DNA of 64,000 nt from Pseudoduganella armeniaca (GCF_003028855.1 NZ_CP028324.1:4650001-4714000); one strand, 5' to 3'. Positions 27,830 to 37,550 are shown, numbered from the stretch's first letter. The notes: generated by a model from the letters alone, not told the origin. Program-made: numbers and translations.

Positions 27830-28486
27830 TCAAGCTTGCACCGGTGCCCCGCGCACGGCGTACACGTCCTCGACGCCCTGGTAGGCCCGTCGCGTCGCGG
27901 GCCGCGTGGCGATCGCCTCGAACCAGCGTCGCAGGTCGGGAAACGCCGCCAGCGCCTGGCCATGCGCGGCGTGCGGCACGATCCATGGATAGCACGCGAT
28001 GTCGGCAATCGAATATTCGCCGGCGATCCAGTCGCGGTCGGCCAGATGCCGGTCCAGCACGCCATACAGGCGTGCCAGCTCACGGGTGTAGCGCTCGATG
28101 GCGAAGGGCACCGGTTCCGGCGCATAGACGCGAAAATAGCCGGCCTGCCCCGCCATCGGCCCCAAGCCCGCCATCTGCCAGAACAGCCACTGCACGGCCT
28201 CCTGCCGCGCCCGCGCCCGGGCCGGCAGGCCGAAGCCCGTCTTCTCGGCCAGGTACAGCAGCATGGCGCCGGATTCGAACATGGGCAGCGGCGCGCCGCC
28301 GTCGGCAGGCTCGTGGTCGAGCAGCGCGGGAATCTTGTTGTTCGGCGCGATGCGCAGGAAGGCCGGGTCGAACTGCTCGCCGCGACTCAGGCTGACGGGC
28401 ACCAGCCGGTACGGCAGGCCGGCTTCCTCCAGGTACAGGCGCAGCTTCTGGCCATTCGGCGTGGGGGCGTAGTAGAGGTCCAGCAT
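27830..28486 (-). CDS. Glutathione S-transferase, YfcG/Nu-like
   Basis: 218 residues. LYYAPTPNGQKLRLYLEEAGLPY carries the Thr-Pro-Asn-Gly active-site pattern seen in YfcG-type GSTs that act as disulfide reductases. NNKIPALLDHE gives the cis-Pro and FESGAMLLYLAEK the Glu-Ser pair for glutathione. The helical half has WLFWQMAGLGPMAGQ and YSIADIACYPWI, again close to the YfcG group. It is monocistronic, convergent with the KGG gene. Confidence 0.9.
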   Translation of the reverse strand: MLDLYYAPTPNGQKLRLYLEEAGLPYRLVPVSLSRGEQFDPAFLRIAPNNKIPALLDHEPADGGAPLPMFESGAMLLYLAEKTGFGLPARARARQEAVQWLFWQMAGLGPMAGQAGYFRVYAPEPVPFAIERYTRELARLYGVLDRHLADRDWIAGEYSIADIACYPWIVPHAAHGQALAAFPDLRRWFEAIATRPATRRAYQGVEDVYAVRGAPVQA

Positions 28487-28573
28487 GACGGTCCTTTCGG
28501 GGTTGAAAGGACATTCTGGCGCGGGCGCCGGCCCCGGCCAAGAGCCAGGCGTGGGCCGCGCCGTGGAGCCAGC

Positions 28574-30694
28574 TCAGCGGCCCGTAAACGCCAGCCGCTT
28601 GCCCTCGCGCAGCATGCGCTCGAAGTCCGGCGCCGGCACGGGCTGGCTGAACAGGTAACCCTGCAGCTGGTCGCAGCCCAGCTCCCGCAGGAAGTTCATC
28701 TGCGCCAGCGTCTCGACGCCTTCGGCCACGATCTCCTGGCGCAGTTGCTGGGCCATCGTGACGATGGCGCGGGCGATGGCGCAGTCGTTCTCCTCGTGCG
28801 GCAGGCCAACCACGAAGGCGCGGTCGATCTTCAAGGTGCTGATGGGGAATTTCTTCAGGTAGGCCAGGCTGGAGTAGCCGGTGCCGAAGTCGTCCAGCGC
28901 CAGCGCCAGGCCCATCGCCACCAGCTCGTTCATGATGGCGATGACGGTGTCGGCCCCGCGCACCAGCAGGCTCTCCGTAATCTCCAGCATCAGCTGCTCG
29001 GGATGCACCTGGTACCGCTCCAGCACGGCGGCCATCCGCTGCGGCAGGCCGCGGTCGAACTGGCGCGCCGACAGGTTGACCGCCACCGGCGGCATGATCA
29101 CGTTGGCGTCGCGCCACTGGCGGATCTGGCGGCAGGCCTCGTTGACGACCCAGTTGCCCAGCTCCGTGATCAGCCCCGTTTCCTCGGCCACCGGGATGAA
29201 TACGCCGGGCGACACCAGGCCGCGCACCGGGTGGCGCCAGCGCAGCAGTGCCTCGGCGCCGACGATGCGGCCGCTGCGCAGGCTCACCTTCGGCTGGTAA
29301 TACAGCATCAGCTCATTGTTGGCCAGCGCGTCGCGCAATTCGCTCTCGATGCGCAGGTGCTCCTTGGCGCGCTGGTTCATCTCCTCGCTGAAGAACAGCA
29401 GCGCCGGCTCGATGCTCTGGGCGGCGCGCGCCGCGGCCACGTCGGCGCCGCGCAGCAGCGCGTCCGGATCGGCCGCGTCTTCCGGGTAGACCGCGATACC
29501 CACGTGCGCCCCCACCTGCAGCGAGTGGCTGCCGACGGCGATCGGCGCCGTCAGCGCGTCCACCAGCTTGCGCGCCACCAGCGCCGCGTGCTCCCGCTTC
29601 TCGATGTGCAGCAGGCCGATGGCGAACTTGCCGCCGTCCAGCCGGGCCAGCAGGTCGCCCTCGCGCAGGCGCGCGCGCAACAGCCGCGCGATCTCGATCA
29701 GCAGCGCGTTGCCCACTTCGTGGCCCAGCGTGTCCGTGATGGCGCCCAGCCGGGCCACTTCGACGACGAGCAAGGCGCCATGCTCGCGCGCGCGCCGTGC
29801 TTCCGCCATGGCCTGGCCCAGCAATTGCAGCAACAGGCCCTTGTTGGGCAGGCCCGTCAGCGCGTCGTAGTTGGCCATGCGCTGCATGCGCGCTTCCGCG
29901 TCCTTGTGCGAGCTGATGTCGGAGAACAGCGAGAACGTGTGGCTGATGCGGCCGGCCGCGTCGCGCACGGCGCTGATCGTCACCGACTGCGGAAACAGCT
30001 CGCCGTTCTTGCGCTTGCCGATGATCTCGCCGCGCCAGGCGCCGGCCCCCTGCATCGCCGAACGTACCTGGGCGCGCAGGTCGGCATCGTGCGCGCCCGA
30101 GCGCAGCAGGTCGGGCGTCTGGCCCAGTGCCTCTTCCATCGTATAGCCGGTGATGCGGGTGAACGCGCCGTTGACGGAGACGATACGCTCGTGCGCATCG
30201 GTGATCAGCACGCCCTGGTCGCTGTCCTCCAGGATGCGGGCGTGCAGGTTGGTCTGCTCCGGCGGCAAACCAGCCCCGGCCTGGGCGAGGCCCACGTGCA
30301 TGCCGGCCGCCTCGCCCGCCGCGTCGCGCGCCACCTCCACCGCCAGCCGCACGCTGATCACGTCGCCGGAGCGGGTGCGGCGCCGCACCGGGCGCTCGCC
30401 GTGGCCCGGCTCCGGGAACAGCTCGGCGATATGGCCGGCCTCGTCGTCGTCGGCATACAGGAACAACACGTGCTGGCCGATCGCCTCGGCGGCCGGGTAG
30501 CCGAACAGGCGCTCGGCGCCTTCATCCCAGGCCGTCACGTAGCCGGCCAGGTCCAGCTGCAACGACGCTTCCGGCCCGCCCAGCGCGGCCAGGGCCGCCT
30601 CCAGCTCGGCCAGCGTGCCGGCCAGGGCATCGCCCTGCTGGGTGCGCGCGCTGCGGACCAGCGCCAGGCAACGGTCGATCGCCGGCTCACGCAT
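28574..30694 (-). CDS. PAS-PAS-GGDEF-EAL cyclic-di-GMP phosphodiesterase
   Basis: 706 residues without membrane helices. Two PAS sensor domains are present (about 45-140 and 155-270; ITDAHERIVSVNGAFTRITGY). In the GGDEF-like domain the signature is degenerate, LARLDGGKFAIG instead of a GGDEF, so it should not make c-di-GMP and may bind GTP as a regulator. The EAL domain looks complete: GAEALLRWRHP, NLSARQF, ITESLLV and DDFGTGYSSLAYLKKFP, then KIDRAFV. It therefore likely hydrolyses c-di-GMP. The first 8 bases overlap the end of the HDOD gene, which also belongs to signalling. Confidence 0.93.
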   Translation of the reverse strand: MREPAIDRCLALVRSARTQQGDALAGTLAELEAALAALGGPEASLQLDLAGYVTAWDEGAERLFGYPAAEAIGQHVLFLYADDDEAGHIAELFPEPGHGERPVRRRTRSGDVISVRLAVEVARDAAGEAAGMHVGLAQAGAGLPPEQTNLHARILEDSDQGVLITDAHERIVSVNGAFTRITGYTMEEALGQTPDLLRSGAHDADLRAQVRSAMQGAGAWRGEIIGKRKNGELFPQSVTISAVRDAAGRISHTFSLFSDISSHKDAEARMQRMANYDALTGLPNKGLLLQLLGQAMAEARRAREHGALLVVEVARLGAITDTLGHEVGNALLIEIARLLRARLREGDLLARLDGGKFAIGLLHIEKREHAALVARKLVDALTAPIAVGSHSLQVGAHVGIAVYPEDAADPDALLRGADVAAARAAQSIEPALLFFSEEMNQRAKEHLRIESELRDALANNELMLYYQPKVSLRSGRIVGAEALLRWRHPVRGLVSPGVFIPVAEETGLITELGNWVVNEACRQIRQWRDANVIMPPVAVNLSARQFDRGLPQRMAAVLERYQVHPEQLMLEITESLLVRGADTVIAIMNELVAMGLALALDDFGTGYSSLAYLKKFPISTLKIDRAFVVGLPHEENDCAIARAIVTMAQQLRQEIVAEGVETLAQMNFLRELGCDQLQGYLFSQPVPAPDFERMLREGKRLAFTGR

Positions 30695-31667
30695 TGTCGG
30701 TGCCCGTTTTCTGCGGCGCCGCGTCCTCGATCACGCCCAGCATCCACAAATGGGCCTCGGCGGCCAGCGCATTGAACTCGGCGACGTCCACCTGCAGCGC
30801 GCCCAGCGCGGCGGCCAGCTCGTCACCGGCATCGCGCTCGGCCGCCTGCACCAGCGCCAGCAGCGTGCCCAGTTCGCCCGTACCGGCCAGCAGCGCCTCC
30901 TGCACCGCCGGCCCGAGAGCCAGCGGCGCCAGCACCTCGCGCAGCGGGCTGCCGAACAGCACGCCCAGCAGCGAGAACATGCCGGTCATGAAAGCCTGCT
31001 CCTGGTGATGCCGGTCCAGGCCCGCCGCGCGCGCCAGCAGTTCCATCAGGCGCGCCCGCACCGAGACGCGCGCCAGCAGCATCGCCGAGCGCATGTCGCC
31101 CTCGCGCGCCGCGAACAGCATCAGGTTGAGCCAGCGCCGCAGCTGCTGGCGTCCCAGGATCAGGATGGCCTGGGCAAAGCTGGTGACCTTGCGCGCGCCA
31201 CCCGTCGTGCCCAGCGAATTGACGAGGCGCAGCAGGTGGTAGGACAGCGTGGGATCGCGGCGCAGCAGCGCTTCGATCTCATGGGTATCGGCGTCGCGGC
31301 TGACCAGTTGCACCAGCTGCAGCGCCAGTGCGCGCGAGGCGGCCTGCTGGCCGGGCGGTCGCGCCGGCGGCGCCAGCGCCCAGTCGCCCTCGACGTAGCG
31401 CACGCCGGGCGGCAACGCGCCGTCGAACGGCGCGTCCGCCCGCAACACTTCGGCATCGGCCAGCGGCTGCCAGCCGGCCTGGCGCAAGGCCGCGGCGGTG
31501 GTCTCCGGCACGTCGGCCCGCAACAGGCACGGCAAGCGTGCCGGCAGCTCCGTGAGCGCGGCTGGCAGCGCGTCCGGCGGCAAGCCGCCGGGGGCGCGCA
31601 GCACGAGCGCCGCCGGCCTGCCGCGACGGTCGGCAAGAAGGTGAAAGAGCACAAGATCAGTATTCAT
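30687..31667 (-). CDS. HDOD domain signalling protein
   Basis: 326 residues. The C-terminal two thirds match the HDOD output domain: IEALLRRDPTLSYHLLRLVNSLG, TSFAQAILILGRQQLRRWLNLM and HHQEQAFMTGMFSLLGVLF. It lacks the metal-binding HD pair of true phosphohydrolases. The first 100 residues are Ala- and Pro-rich and sit where YuxH-like proteins carry an EAL domain, but no EAL motif remains. The end overlaps the PAS-GGDEF-EAL gene by 8 bases, so the two probably work together. The start codon lies in a 13-bp tandem duplication. Confidence 0.82.
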   Translation of the reverse strand: MNTDLVLFHLLADRRGRPAALVLRAPGGLPPDALPAALTELPARLPCLLRADVPETTAAALRQAGWQPLADAEVLRADAPFDGALPPGVRYVEGDWALAPPARPPGQQAASRALALQLVQLVSRDADTHEIEALLRRDPTLSYHLLRLVNSLGTTGGARKVTSFAQAILILGRQQLRRWLNLMLFAAREGDMRSAMLLARVSVRARLMELLARAAGLDRHHQEQAFMTGMFSLLGVLFGSPLREVLAPLALGPAVQEALLAGTGELGTLLALVQAAERDAGDELAAALGALQVDVAEFNALAAEAHLWMLGVIEDAAPQKTGTDNA

Positions 31668-31683
31668 GAGCAGTATTCATGAG
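31658..31683 (-). repeat. 13-bp tandem duplication spanning the HDOD start codon
   Basis: CAGTATTCATGAG occurs twice head to tail (31658-31670, 31671-31683). On the coding strand each copy has an ATG. The upstream one opens a 7-codon frame (MNTAHEY, then TGA) that ends 11 bases inside the real gene; the downstream one starts MNTDLVLF. Confidence 0.9.
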
Positions 31684-31785
31684 CAGGACTGCTAGGGATG
31701 GGGCGCGCTGGCCGACGAACTGGATGGATCTGTATAGTACTCCGAAACAGTTGGCACTAGTCAACAGATTCCCTGCTCAGCCGTG

Positions 31786-32733
31786 CTACGCATCGGCCCC
31801 GCCTTGACCTGTCGCAAGCGCGGGCAGGTGGCGGCACAACTGTTCGAACAGGCCGGGGCGGCGCATCCGTTCCAGCCACCAGTTCAGCGCCGCGCCGCCC
31901 TCCCCGCTGCGCCAGGCCAAGTGGAAGGTTTCGTCCGGCTTCGGTTCCGCCACCGCCTTTTCCACCAGCAGGCCGGCGGCAATGGCCGCGCGCGCGCACG
32001 GCTCGGGCAGGAAGCCGAAGCCCAGGCCGGCCAGCTGGTACTGGAACTTGGCGGTCATGTCCGGCACCGTCAGCGTGTCCTGGCCCAGCAGCAGCCCGAC
32101 GGTACGCGGCGCCAGCCGGCGCGCCGAGTCGGCCATGACGATGGCGCGGTGCGCTTGCAGCTCCTCCCGTCCCAAAGGCTGCGCCAGCGCGGCCAGCGGA
32201 TGGCTGGGGGCGACCGCGAACACCCAGCGCAGGCTGCCGATCGGCTGCGACACGTAGCCGCCCCCGGCCGGCCCGTCGCCCGGCGCGCCGACGACGAGGT
32301 CGACGCGGCGGTCCAGCAGCGCTTCCCAGGTGCCCGACAAGGCCTCCTGCACCACGCGCAGGCGGGTCTGCTGCGCCACGTCGTAGAACGCGCGGATGTC
32401 GCCGTCCAGGGCCACGCTGGCGAACATCGAGTCGTGGCCGATCGCCAGCTCGGTCTCCCAGCCGGAAGCCACCCGGCGCACGCGGTGCTCCAGGTCCTGG
32501 GCCGCCTTCAGCAGATAACGGCCTTCCTTCAACAGCTCGCGGCCGGCGCGGGTCAGTTCCACGCGCGGGCCGTTGCGCTCGAACACCTGCACGCCCAGGT
32601 CGTCTTCGAGCTTGCCGACGGTGTACGAGATCGTCGATGGGACCCGGTGCAGTTCCTTGCCGGCGGCGGAAAACGAGCCGCGCCGGTCGATGGCGTCGAC
32701 GATCTGAAGGGCTTCAAGGCTCAGTCGGAGCAT
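31786..32733 (-). CDS. LysR family transcriptional regulator
   Basis: 315 residues. The winged-helix part is at the N terminus (LEALQIVDAIDRRGSFSAAGKELHRVPSTISYTVGKLEDDLG, here residues about 5-45), then a linker helix and a two-lobed effector domain (TELAIGHDSMFASV... VDLVVGAP). The ligand is unknown. It is divergent from the pirin gene with 142 bases between the two starts, so the pirin gene is its most likely target, a common LysR layout. Confidence 0.92.
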   Translation of the reverse strand: MLRLSLEALQIVDAIDRRGSFSAAGKELHRVPSTISYTVGKLEDDLGVQVFERNGPRVELTRAGRELLKEGRYLLKAAQDLEHRVRRVASGWETELAIGHDSMFASVALDGDIRAFYDVAQQTRLRVVQEALSGTWEALLDRRVDLVVGAPGDGPAGGGYVSQPIGSLRWVFAVAPSHPLAALAQPLGREELQAHRAIVMADSARRLAPRTVGLLLGQDTLTVPDMTAKFQYQLAGLGFGFLPEPCARAAIAAGLLVEKAVAEPKPDETFHLAWRSGEGGAALNWWLERMRRPGLFEQLCRHLPALATGQGGADA

Positions 32734-32773
32734 ATTCGAATTTTTCGATAACAGGTCTATAAATTTTCCGTTT

Positions 32774-32800
32774 TTTACAACGGTCCGGACGGCCTATACT
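32774..32800 (+). promoter_or_regulatory. Possible promoter of the pirin gene
   Basis: TATACT at 32795-32800 is a good -10 hexamer. TTTACA at 32774-32779 is a fair -35 but the gap is only 15 bases; TTTTTA at 32772 gives 17. It is in the LysR-pirin divergent region, where a LysR protein would act. Confidence 0.4.
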
Positions 32801-32875
32801 GTATTCCATCGAGGCGACAGACAGAAAGCGAAGCCTTCGAAATTGTCGCATAAACCAAATGAAAAGGAGCATACC

Positions 32876-33576
<701 letters not shown>

Positions 33577-33693
33577 CCGGCGAGTGCCCGGATGTCCCAA
33601 GGGGCGCCCGGGCCGACTTGACAATATTTGTTATGATGACGGATGCGCTTCGCCGCATTCCGTCGATTTTGTTTTTACCGAAAAGAGCACACC

Positions 33694-34347
33694 ATGCAGC
33701 CCGTTGCCCCCGCCGCCCCTACCGCCGACCTGGATTACGTCACGTCCTGCGCGCTGCCGACGCCGTGGGCGCAGTTCACGCTGCACGCGTTCGTCGAGCA
33801 CTCGACGGGCAAGGAACACCTGGCGATGGTGCTGGGCGATATCGGCGACGGCGCCCCCGTGCTGGCGCGCGTGCACAGCGAGTGCCTGACGGGCGACGTG
33901 CTGTTCTCGCAGCGCTGCGACTGCGGCGCTCAACTCGAAGGCGCGCTGCAGCGTATTGCCGCCGAGGGCCGCGGCGTGTTGCTGTACCTGCGCCAGGAAG
34001 GCCGCGGCATTGGCCTGATCAACAAGATGCGCGCCTACCGCCTGCAGGAAGCGGGGGCGGACACGGTCCAGGCCAACGAACAGCTGGGCTTCAAGCCGGA
34101 CCAGCGCAGCTACGAGCTGGTGGCGCCGATGCTGCGCCAGTTCGGCGTGCAAAGCCTGCGCCTGATGACGAACAACCCGCGCAAGATCGCCGCCATGGAA
34201 AAGCTGGGCGTGCCGGTGGCCGAACGGGTGCCGCTGCTGGTCAACCGCAACACGTTCAACCAGCATTACCTCAATACCAAGGCGCTCAAGCTGGGCCATA
34301 TGATGACGCCGGTGGTGGCGACCGCGACGACGGACGGCGAACAGTAA
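33694..34347 (+). CDS. ribA: GTP cyclohydrolase II
   Basis: 217 residues, catalysing the first step of riboflavin synthesis, GTP to diaminohydroxyribosylaminopyrimidine phosphate. The Zn-binding Cys residues are in HSECLTGDVLFSQRCDCGAQL, the GTP-binding/catalytic segment is LRQEGRGIGLINK, and MTNNPRKIAAMEKLG closes the fold. ATG at 33694 follows AAAAGAG; the open frame goes 17 codons further upstream but that part is not conserved in character. It is a stand-alone RibA without a RibB domain. No FMN riboswitch fold is seen in the 117-base upstream gap. Confidence 0.95.
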   Translation: MQPVAPAAPTADLDYVTSCALPTPWAQFTLHAFVEHSTGKEHLAMVLGDIGDGAPVLARVHSECLTGDVLFSQRCDCGAQLEGALQRIAAEGRGVLLYLRQEGRGIGLINKMRAYRLQEAGADTVQANEQLGFKPDQRSYELVAPMLRQFGVQSLRLMTNNPRKIAAMEKLGVPVAERVPLLVNRNTFNQHYLNTKALKLGHMMTPVVATATTDGEQ

Positions 34348-34360
34348 GGCTTCGGATCAA

Positions 34361-34425
34361 TCCGGGACTGTCCCGGACTTTGCGAAGTCCAGCCTCAGAG
34401 TAGTCCGGGACTGTCCCGGACTTTG
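34361..34425. repeat. Twin palindrome (two copies of TCCGGGACTGTCCCGGACTTTG)
   Basis: The 22-base unit appears at 34361-34382 and again at 34404-34425, 43 bases apart. Each unit contains the palindrome CCGGGACTGTCCCGG. It begins 14 bases after the ribA stop. It belongs to the palindrome group described in the findings. The rest of the gap to 34542 shows no gene. Confidence 0.85.
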
Positions 34426-34542
34426 GGTAGGGCAGCTTAAACTTGGCTTAAGCGCCCGCGCTTTACCCGGCTTTGCATTCTTGCCCTGCCGCTTGGCAAG
34501 TTTCATAAGGTACACTGTCCCGGATTCACACGAAGGGACTGC

Positions 34543-35910
34543 ATGAAACTGCACCGGCTTGCTTCCACATTGACGTTCCCGCTGGCGATGGCGGCCGGCG
34601 CCGCGCTGGCAGCGCCAACGCCGGCGCGCGCACCCGCGCCGGCCGTGCCCGCCGCGGCACCTGCCAACGCCCCCTTGCCGCCGCCCTCCTCCGCCGCGCA
34701 GAAGCTGTACTCGGCCGCCAAGGCCGACCTGCTGCAGGTCCGTTCGCTGCTGCGCAGCGGCCGCACCCAGTCGTCGGTCGGCTCCGGCTTCCTGGTAGGC
34801 ACGTCGAACCTGGTGCTGACCAATTACCACGTCGTGTCGCAGTTCGCGCTCGACCCGGAAACCTATACCGGCGAGTGGGTCGATACGGCTGGCCAGCGCG
34901 GCAATATCGAGCTGCTGGCCGTCGACGTGCTGCACGACCTGGCCGTGGTGCGCGTCAACCGCTACGGGACAGGCGTGTTCAAGCTGCCCGACGGCCCGCA
35001 GAAACTCACTCAGGGCCAGTACCTGTACTCGCTCGGTAATCCGCTCGACCTGGGGTTCGCCATTTCCGAAGGCGCCTACAATGGCGTCATCGCGCGCACC
35101 TTCTACGACCAGCTGATGTTCTCCGGCCCGATCAACGCCGGCATGAGCGGCGGCCCGGCCGTCACGGCCGATGGCGAGGTGGCCGGCATCAATGTGTCGA
35201 AGCGGCTGGACGGGGAGCTGGTCAGCTTCCTAGTGCCGGTGCGCTATGCCCAGGAACTGCTGCGCCGCGTCGATCCCGGCGCCAGGCCGCCGGCGGACTT
35301 CACGGCCATCGTCACCCAGCAGCTGCTGGCACACCAGAAGGCGATGGTGGACCAGCTGCTGTCCGGCCCACTGACCTTGAAGGCCATGGGCCCCTACCAG
35401 GTGCCGGTGCGCGAGTCCGAGCAGATGCGCTGCTGGGGCCAGTCGAACGCCGAGGCCGACGCGCGCGGCGAGAAGCCCTACGCCGTCGACAACACCAGCT
35501 GCACGATGGAGTCGGCCCTGTTCGTCAGCGGCACCCTGCAGACGGGCCAGGTCGGCATCCGCCACCAGTACATGCGCAGCAAGGGCCTGGACCGCATCCG
35601 CTTCGCGCAGCTGTCGTCGGCGTCGTTCAAGAACGAGGCGCTGGGCGGCCACAACGACAGCCGCCTGACGGCGCCCGAGTGCACCGAACAGTTCATCCGC
35701 AACAAGTCGCTGCCGATGCGCGCCGTGATGTGCGTGCGCGCCTACCGCAAGTTCGCCGGCCTGTACGACTTCACGGTGCTGACGGCCAGCACGGACGACG
35801 CCCTGATGAACCTGCAAAGCCGCCTGGACGTGCGCGGCGTCTCGTATGACAACGGCCTGCGCAGCGCCCGCGCCTTCCTGCAGGCGCTGGGGCGCGAGGA
35901 AGCCCGATGA
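34543..35910 (+). CDS. Exported S1C (trypsin-like) serine protease
   Basis: 455 residues. A signal peptide (LASTLTFPLAMAAGAALAA) leads to an Ala/Pro-rich linker and a DegP-like protease domain with His in LTNYHVVSQ, Asp in LHDLAVVRVN and Ser in NAGMSGGPAV. There is no PDZ domain. A C-terminal part of about 180 residues has several Cys (QMRCWGQSNAE, NTSCTMES, APECTEQF and AVMCVRAY), perhaps disulfide-linked. Start is preceded by GAAGGGA. Its stop overlaps the FHA gene start (ATGA), so the two are made together. Confidence 0.87.
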   Translation: MKLHRLASTLTFPLAMAAGAALAAPTPARAPAPAVPAAAPANAPLPPPSSAAQKLYSAAKADLLQVRSLLRSGRTQSSVGSGFLVGTSNLVLTNYHVVSQFALDPETYTGEWVDTAGQRGNIELLAVDVLHDLAVVRVNRYGTGVFKLPDGPQKLTQGQYLYSLGNPLDLGFAISEGAYNGVIARTFYDQLMFSGPINAGMSGGPAVTADGEVAGINVSKRLDGELVSFLVPVRYAQELLRRVDPGARPPADFTAIVTQQLLAHQKAMVDQLLSGPLTLKAMGPYQVPVRESEQMRCWGQSNAEADARGEKPYAVDNTSCTMESALFVSGTLQTGQVGIRHQYMRSKGLDRIRFAQLSSASFKNEALGGHNDSRLTAPECTEQFIRNKSLPMRAVMCVRAYRKFAGLYDFTVLTASTDDALMNLQSRLDVRGVSYDNGLRSARAFLQALGREEAR

Positions 35911-36890
35911 CGGCGCCCTACTTCGTCGAGGTCCTGGCGCGCAACGGCGACGTGCTGTCGCGCCAGCGCTGCGACGCGCTGCCGGTGACGATCGGGCGCG
36001 GCTACGACAACGACGTCATCCTCGACGACGCCCACACGGCCCCGCACCACGCCGTGCTGGAAGCGCGGGACGACGGCGCCCTCGTGCTGCGCGACCTGGG
36101 CAGCCGCAACGGCATCGTGCTGCACGGCCGGCGCCAGCAGCACGTGGCGCTGGACGGCAGCACCGTCGTGCGGCTGGGGCACACGCGACTGCGCGTGCGC
36201 GACGCCCGCTTCCCCGTGCAGCAGGAAGTCGCCGACACCACCATGCATGCCTGGGAAGGCGGCGTCCCGGCCGTCGCCGGGCTGGCGCTGATCGCCCTGT
36301 TCGTCGGCGTCGAACAGGCGCTGACGGAGGTCGAGTCGTTCCAGGCGATCAAATACCTGCAGACGATCGTCTCCGGCCTGGCCCTGGGCCTGGCCTGGAG
36401 CGGCGTCTGGGCGCTGGTGAACCGGCTGTTCGCCGGCCACGCCCGCCTGGGGCGCCACCTGTTCATCCTGGGGGCCGGGCTGATCGCGGTGGGCGGGTGG
36501 AAGGCCATGTCGGCCGTGCTGGCGTTCGCCTGGTCGGCCGAGATCTTCACGCGCTACGGCAACCTCGTCACGAACCTGATCGGTTGCGGCATGGTGTACT
36601 TCCACCTGCGCACGATCCGGCCCGACAGTTCGCCGCGGCGCCTGCTGACGGCATGCGCCCTGCTGCTGGGCCTGGGCTCGGGCCTGGTCCTGATGAGCAA
36701 CCTGGAGTCGAGCGGCCGCCTGGCCGACGAACCCTATATGTCGGTGCTGCTGCCGCCGGAAATCCGCCAGAGCCCGGACCACGGTGTGGACGAGTTCCTG
36801 GGCGGCGCGGCGCGCCTGCGCACGGCCGCCGACGCGGCGCGCCGCCAAGCGGTGCCCGACAGCGACGGCGAGGACGGCAGCGACGACTAA
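35907..36890 (+). CDS. FHA domain membrane protein
   Basis: 327 residues. Residues 1-100 form an FHA domain: VTIGRGYDNDVIL, APHHAVLEARDDG and LRDLGSRNGIVLHG, with the Arg, Ser/His and Asn positions that read phosphothreonine. Four or five hydrophobic helices follow (GVPAVAGLALIALFVGVE, YLQTIVSGLALGLAWSGVW, HLFILGAGLIAVGGW and LLTACALLLGLGSGLVLM) and a short charged tail. It could tether the upstream S1C protease to signalling at the inner membrane (inference). No Ser/Thr kinase is in the window. Confidence 0.85.
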   Translation: MTAPYFVEVLARNGDVLSRQRCDALPVTIGRGYDNDVILDDAHTAPHHAVLEARDDGALVLRDLGSRNGIVLHGRRQQHVALDGSTVVRLGHTRLRVRDARFPVQQEVADTTMHAWEGGVPAVAGLALIALFVGVEQALTEVESFQAIKYLQTIVSGLALGLAWSGVWALVNRLFAGHARLGRHLFILGAGLIAVGGWKAMSAVLAFAWSAEIFTRYGNLVTNLIGCGMVYFHLRTIRPDSSPRRLLTACALLLGLGSGLVLMSNLESSGRLADEPYMSVLLPPEIRQSPDHGVDEFLGGAARLRTAADAARRQAVPDSDGEDGSDD

Positions 36891-36929
36891 AGAACGATGC
36901 CGTCCGGTAGTGGCCTGTACAATGGCGTG

Positions 36930-37550
36930 ATGACGATGGAATCTCCAGACATACTCGCCGCCCTGCGCGAGGCCACCGCCAGCCGCCATGCGGTGCTCGA
37001 CCAGGCCATGCCGCTGGCGGCGCACGAGCCGACGCTGCACCACTATCGCGCGCACCTGGCGCTGCTGCGCCACTGGATCGCGCCGATCGAACAGCGCCAG
37101 GCGCACTACCACGACGGTCCGCAGGATGCCGCCCTGCTGCCGCCCGCACCGCACCTGCCCTTGCTGGACGCGGACCTGGCCGACCCGGCCTTGCCCGGCC
37201 CAGCCCCGGCCATCGCCGCGCCCGCCGGCCCGGCGCTGGCGCACGACGACGCGGCCTACCGCTGGGGCGTGGCCTACGTGCTGGAAGGTTCGCGCCTGGG
37301 CGGCATGGTGCTGTATCGCTGCCTGGCACAGCGCCTGGCGCCCCATCCGCTGCGCTACCTGCATAACGACGGCACCGCGCCGGGGCCGCGCTGGCAGCAT
37401 TTCCTGCGCGTGCTGCGCGAGCAGGTGCGCACGCCCGCGGCGATCGCCACCGCCTGCGCCGGCGCGCGCGATGCCTTCGACAGCCTGATCGCCCTGCAAT
37501 CGCAGCATCCGCTGACGCCGGAGGTCCCGGCACGCCAGGTGGCCGCATGA
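36930..37550 (+). CDS. bphO: Biliverdin-producing heme oxygenase
   Basis: About 206 residues, starting MTMESPDILAALREATASRHAVLDQAMP, which holds the proximal heme His in the ASRHAVLD region. YVLEGSRLGGMVLYRC gives the Gly-rich distal helix of bacterial heme oxygenases. It opens heme to biliverdin, the chromophore of the phytochrome encoded next. The stop overlaps the phytochrome start (ATGA), a clear functional link. An ATG at 36936 could also be used. Confidence 0.9.
   Translation: MTMESPDILAALREATASRHAVLDQAMPLAAHEPTLHHYRAHLALLRHWIAPIEQRQAHYHDGPQDAALLPPAPHLPLLDADLADPALPGPAPAIAAPAGPALAHDDAAYRWGVAYVLEGSRLGGMVLYRCLAQRLAPHPLRYLHNDGTAPGPRWQHFLRVLREQVRTPAAIATACAGARDAFDSLIALQSQHPLTPEVPARQVAA

Noticed and set aside
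27560..30775. 1071-codon open frame running through the KGG gene end, GST and EAL genes
   Set aside because: It crosses a strong terminator and is antisense to three well-supported genes.
33618..33637. Perfect TTGACA and near-perfect TATGAT upstream of ribA
   Set aside because: They are only 8 bases apart, so they cannot be one sigma-70 promoter, and neither has a good partner at 16-18 bases.
33577..33693. FMN riboswitch before ribA
   Set aside because: The gap is 117 bases and shows no RFN-type conserved blocks or multi-helix junction.
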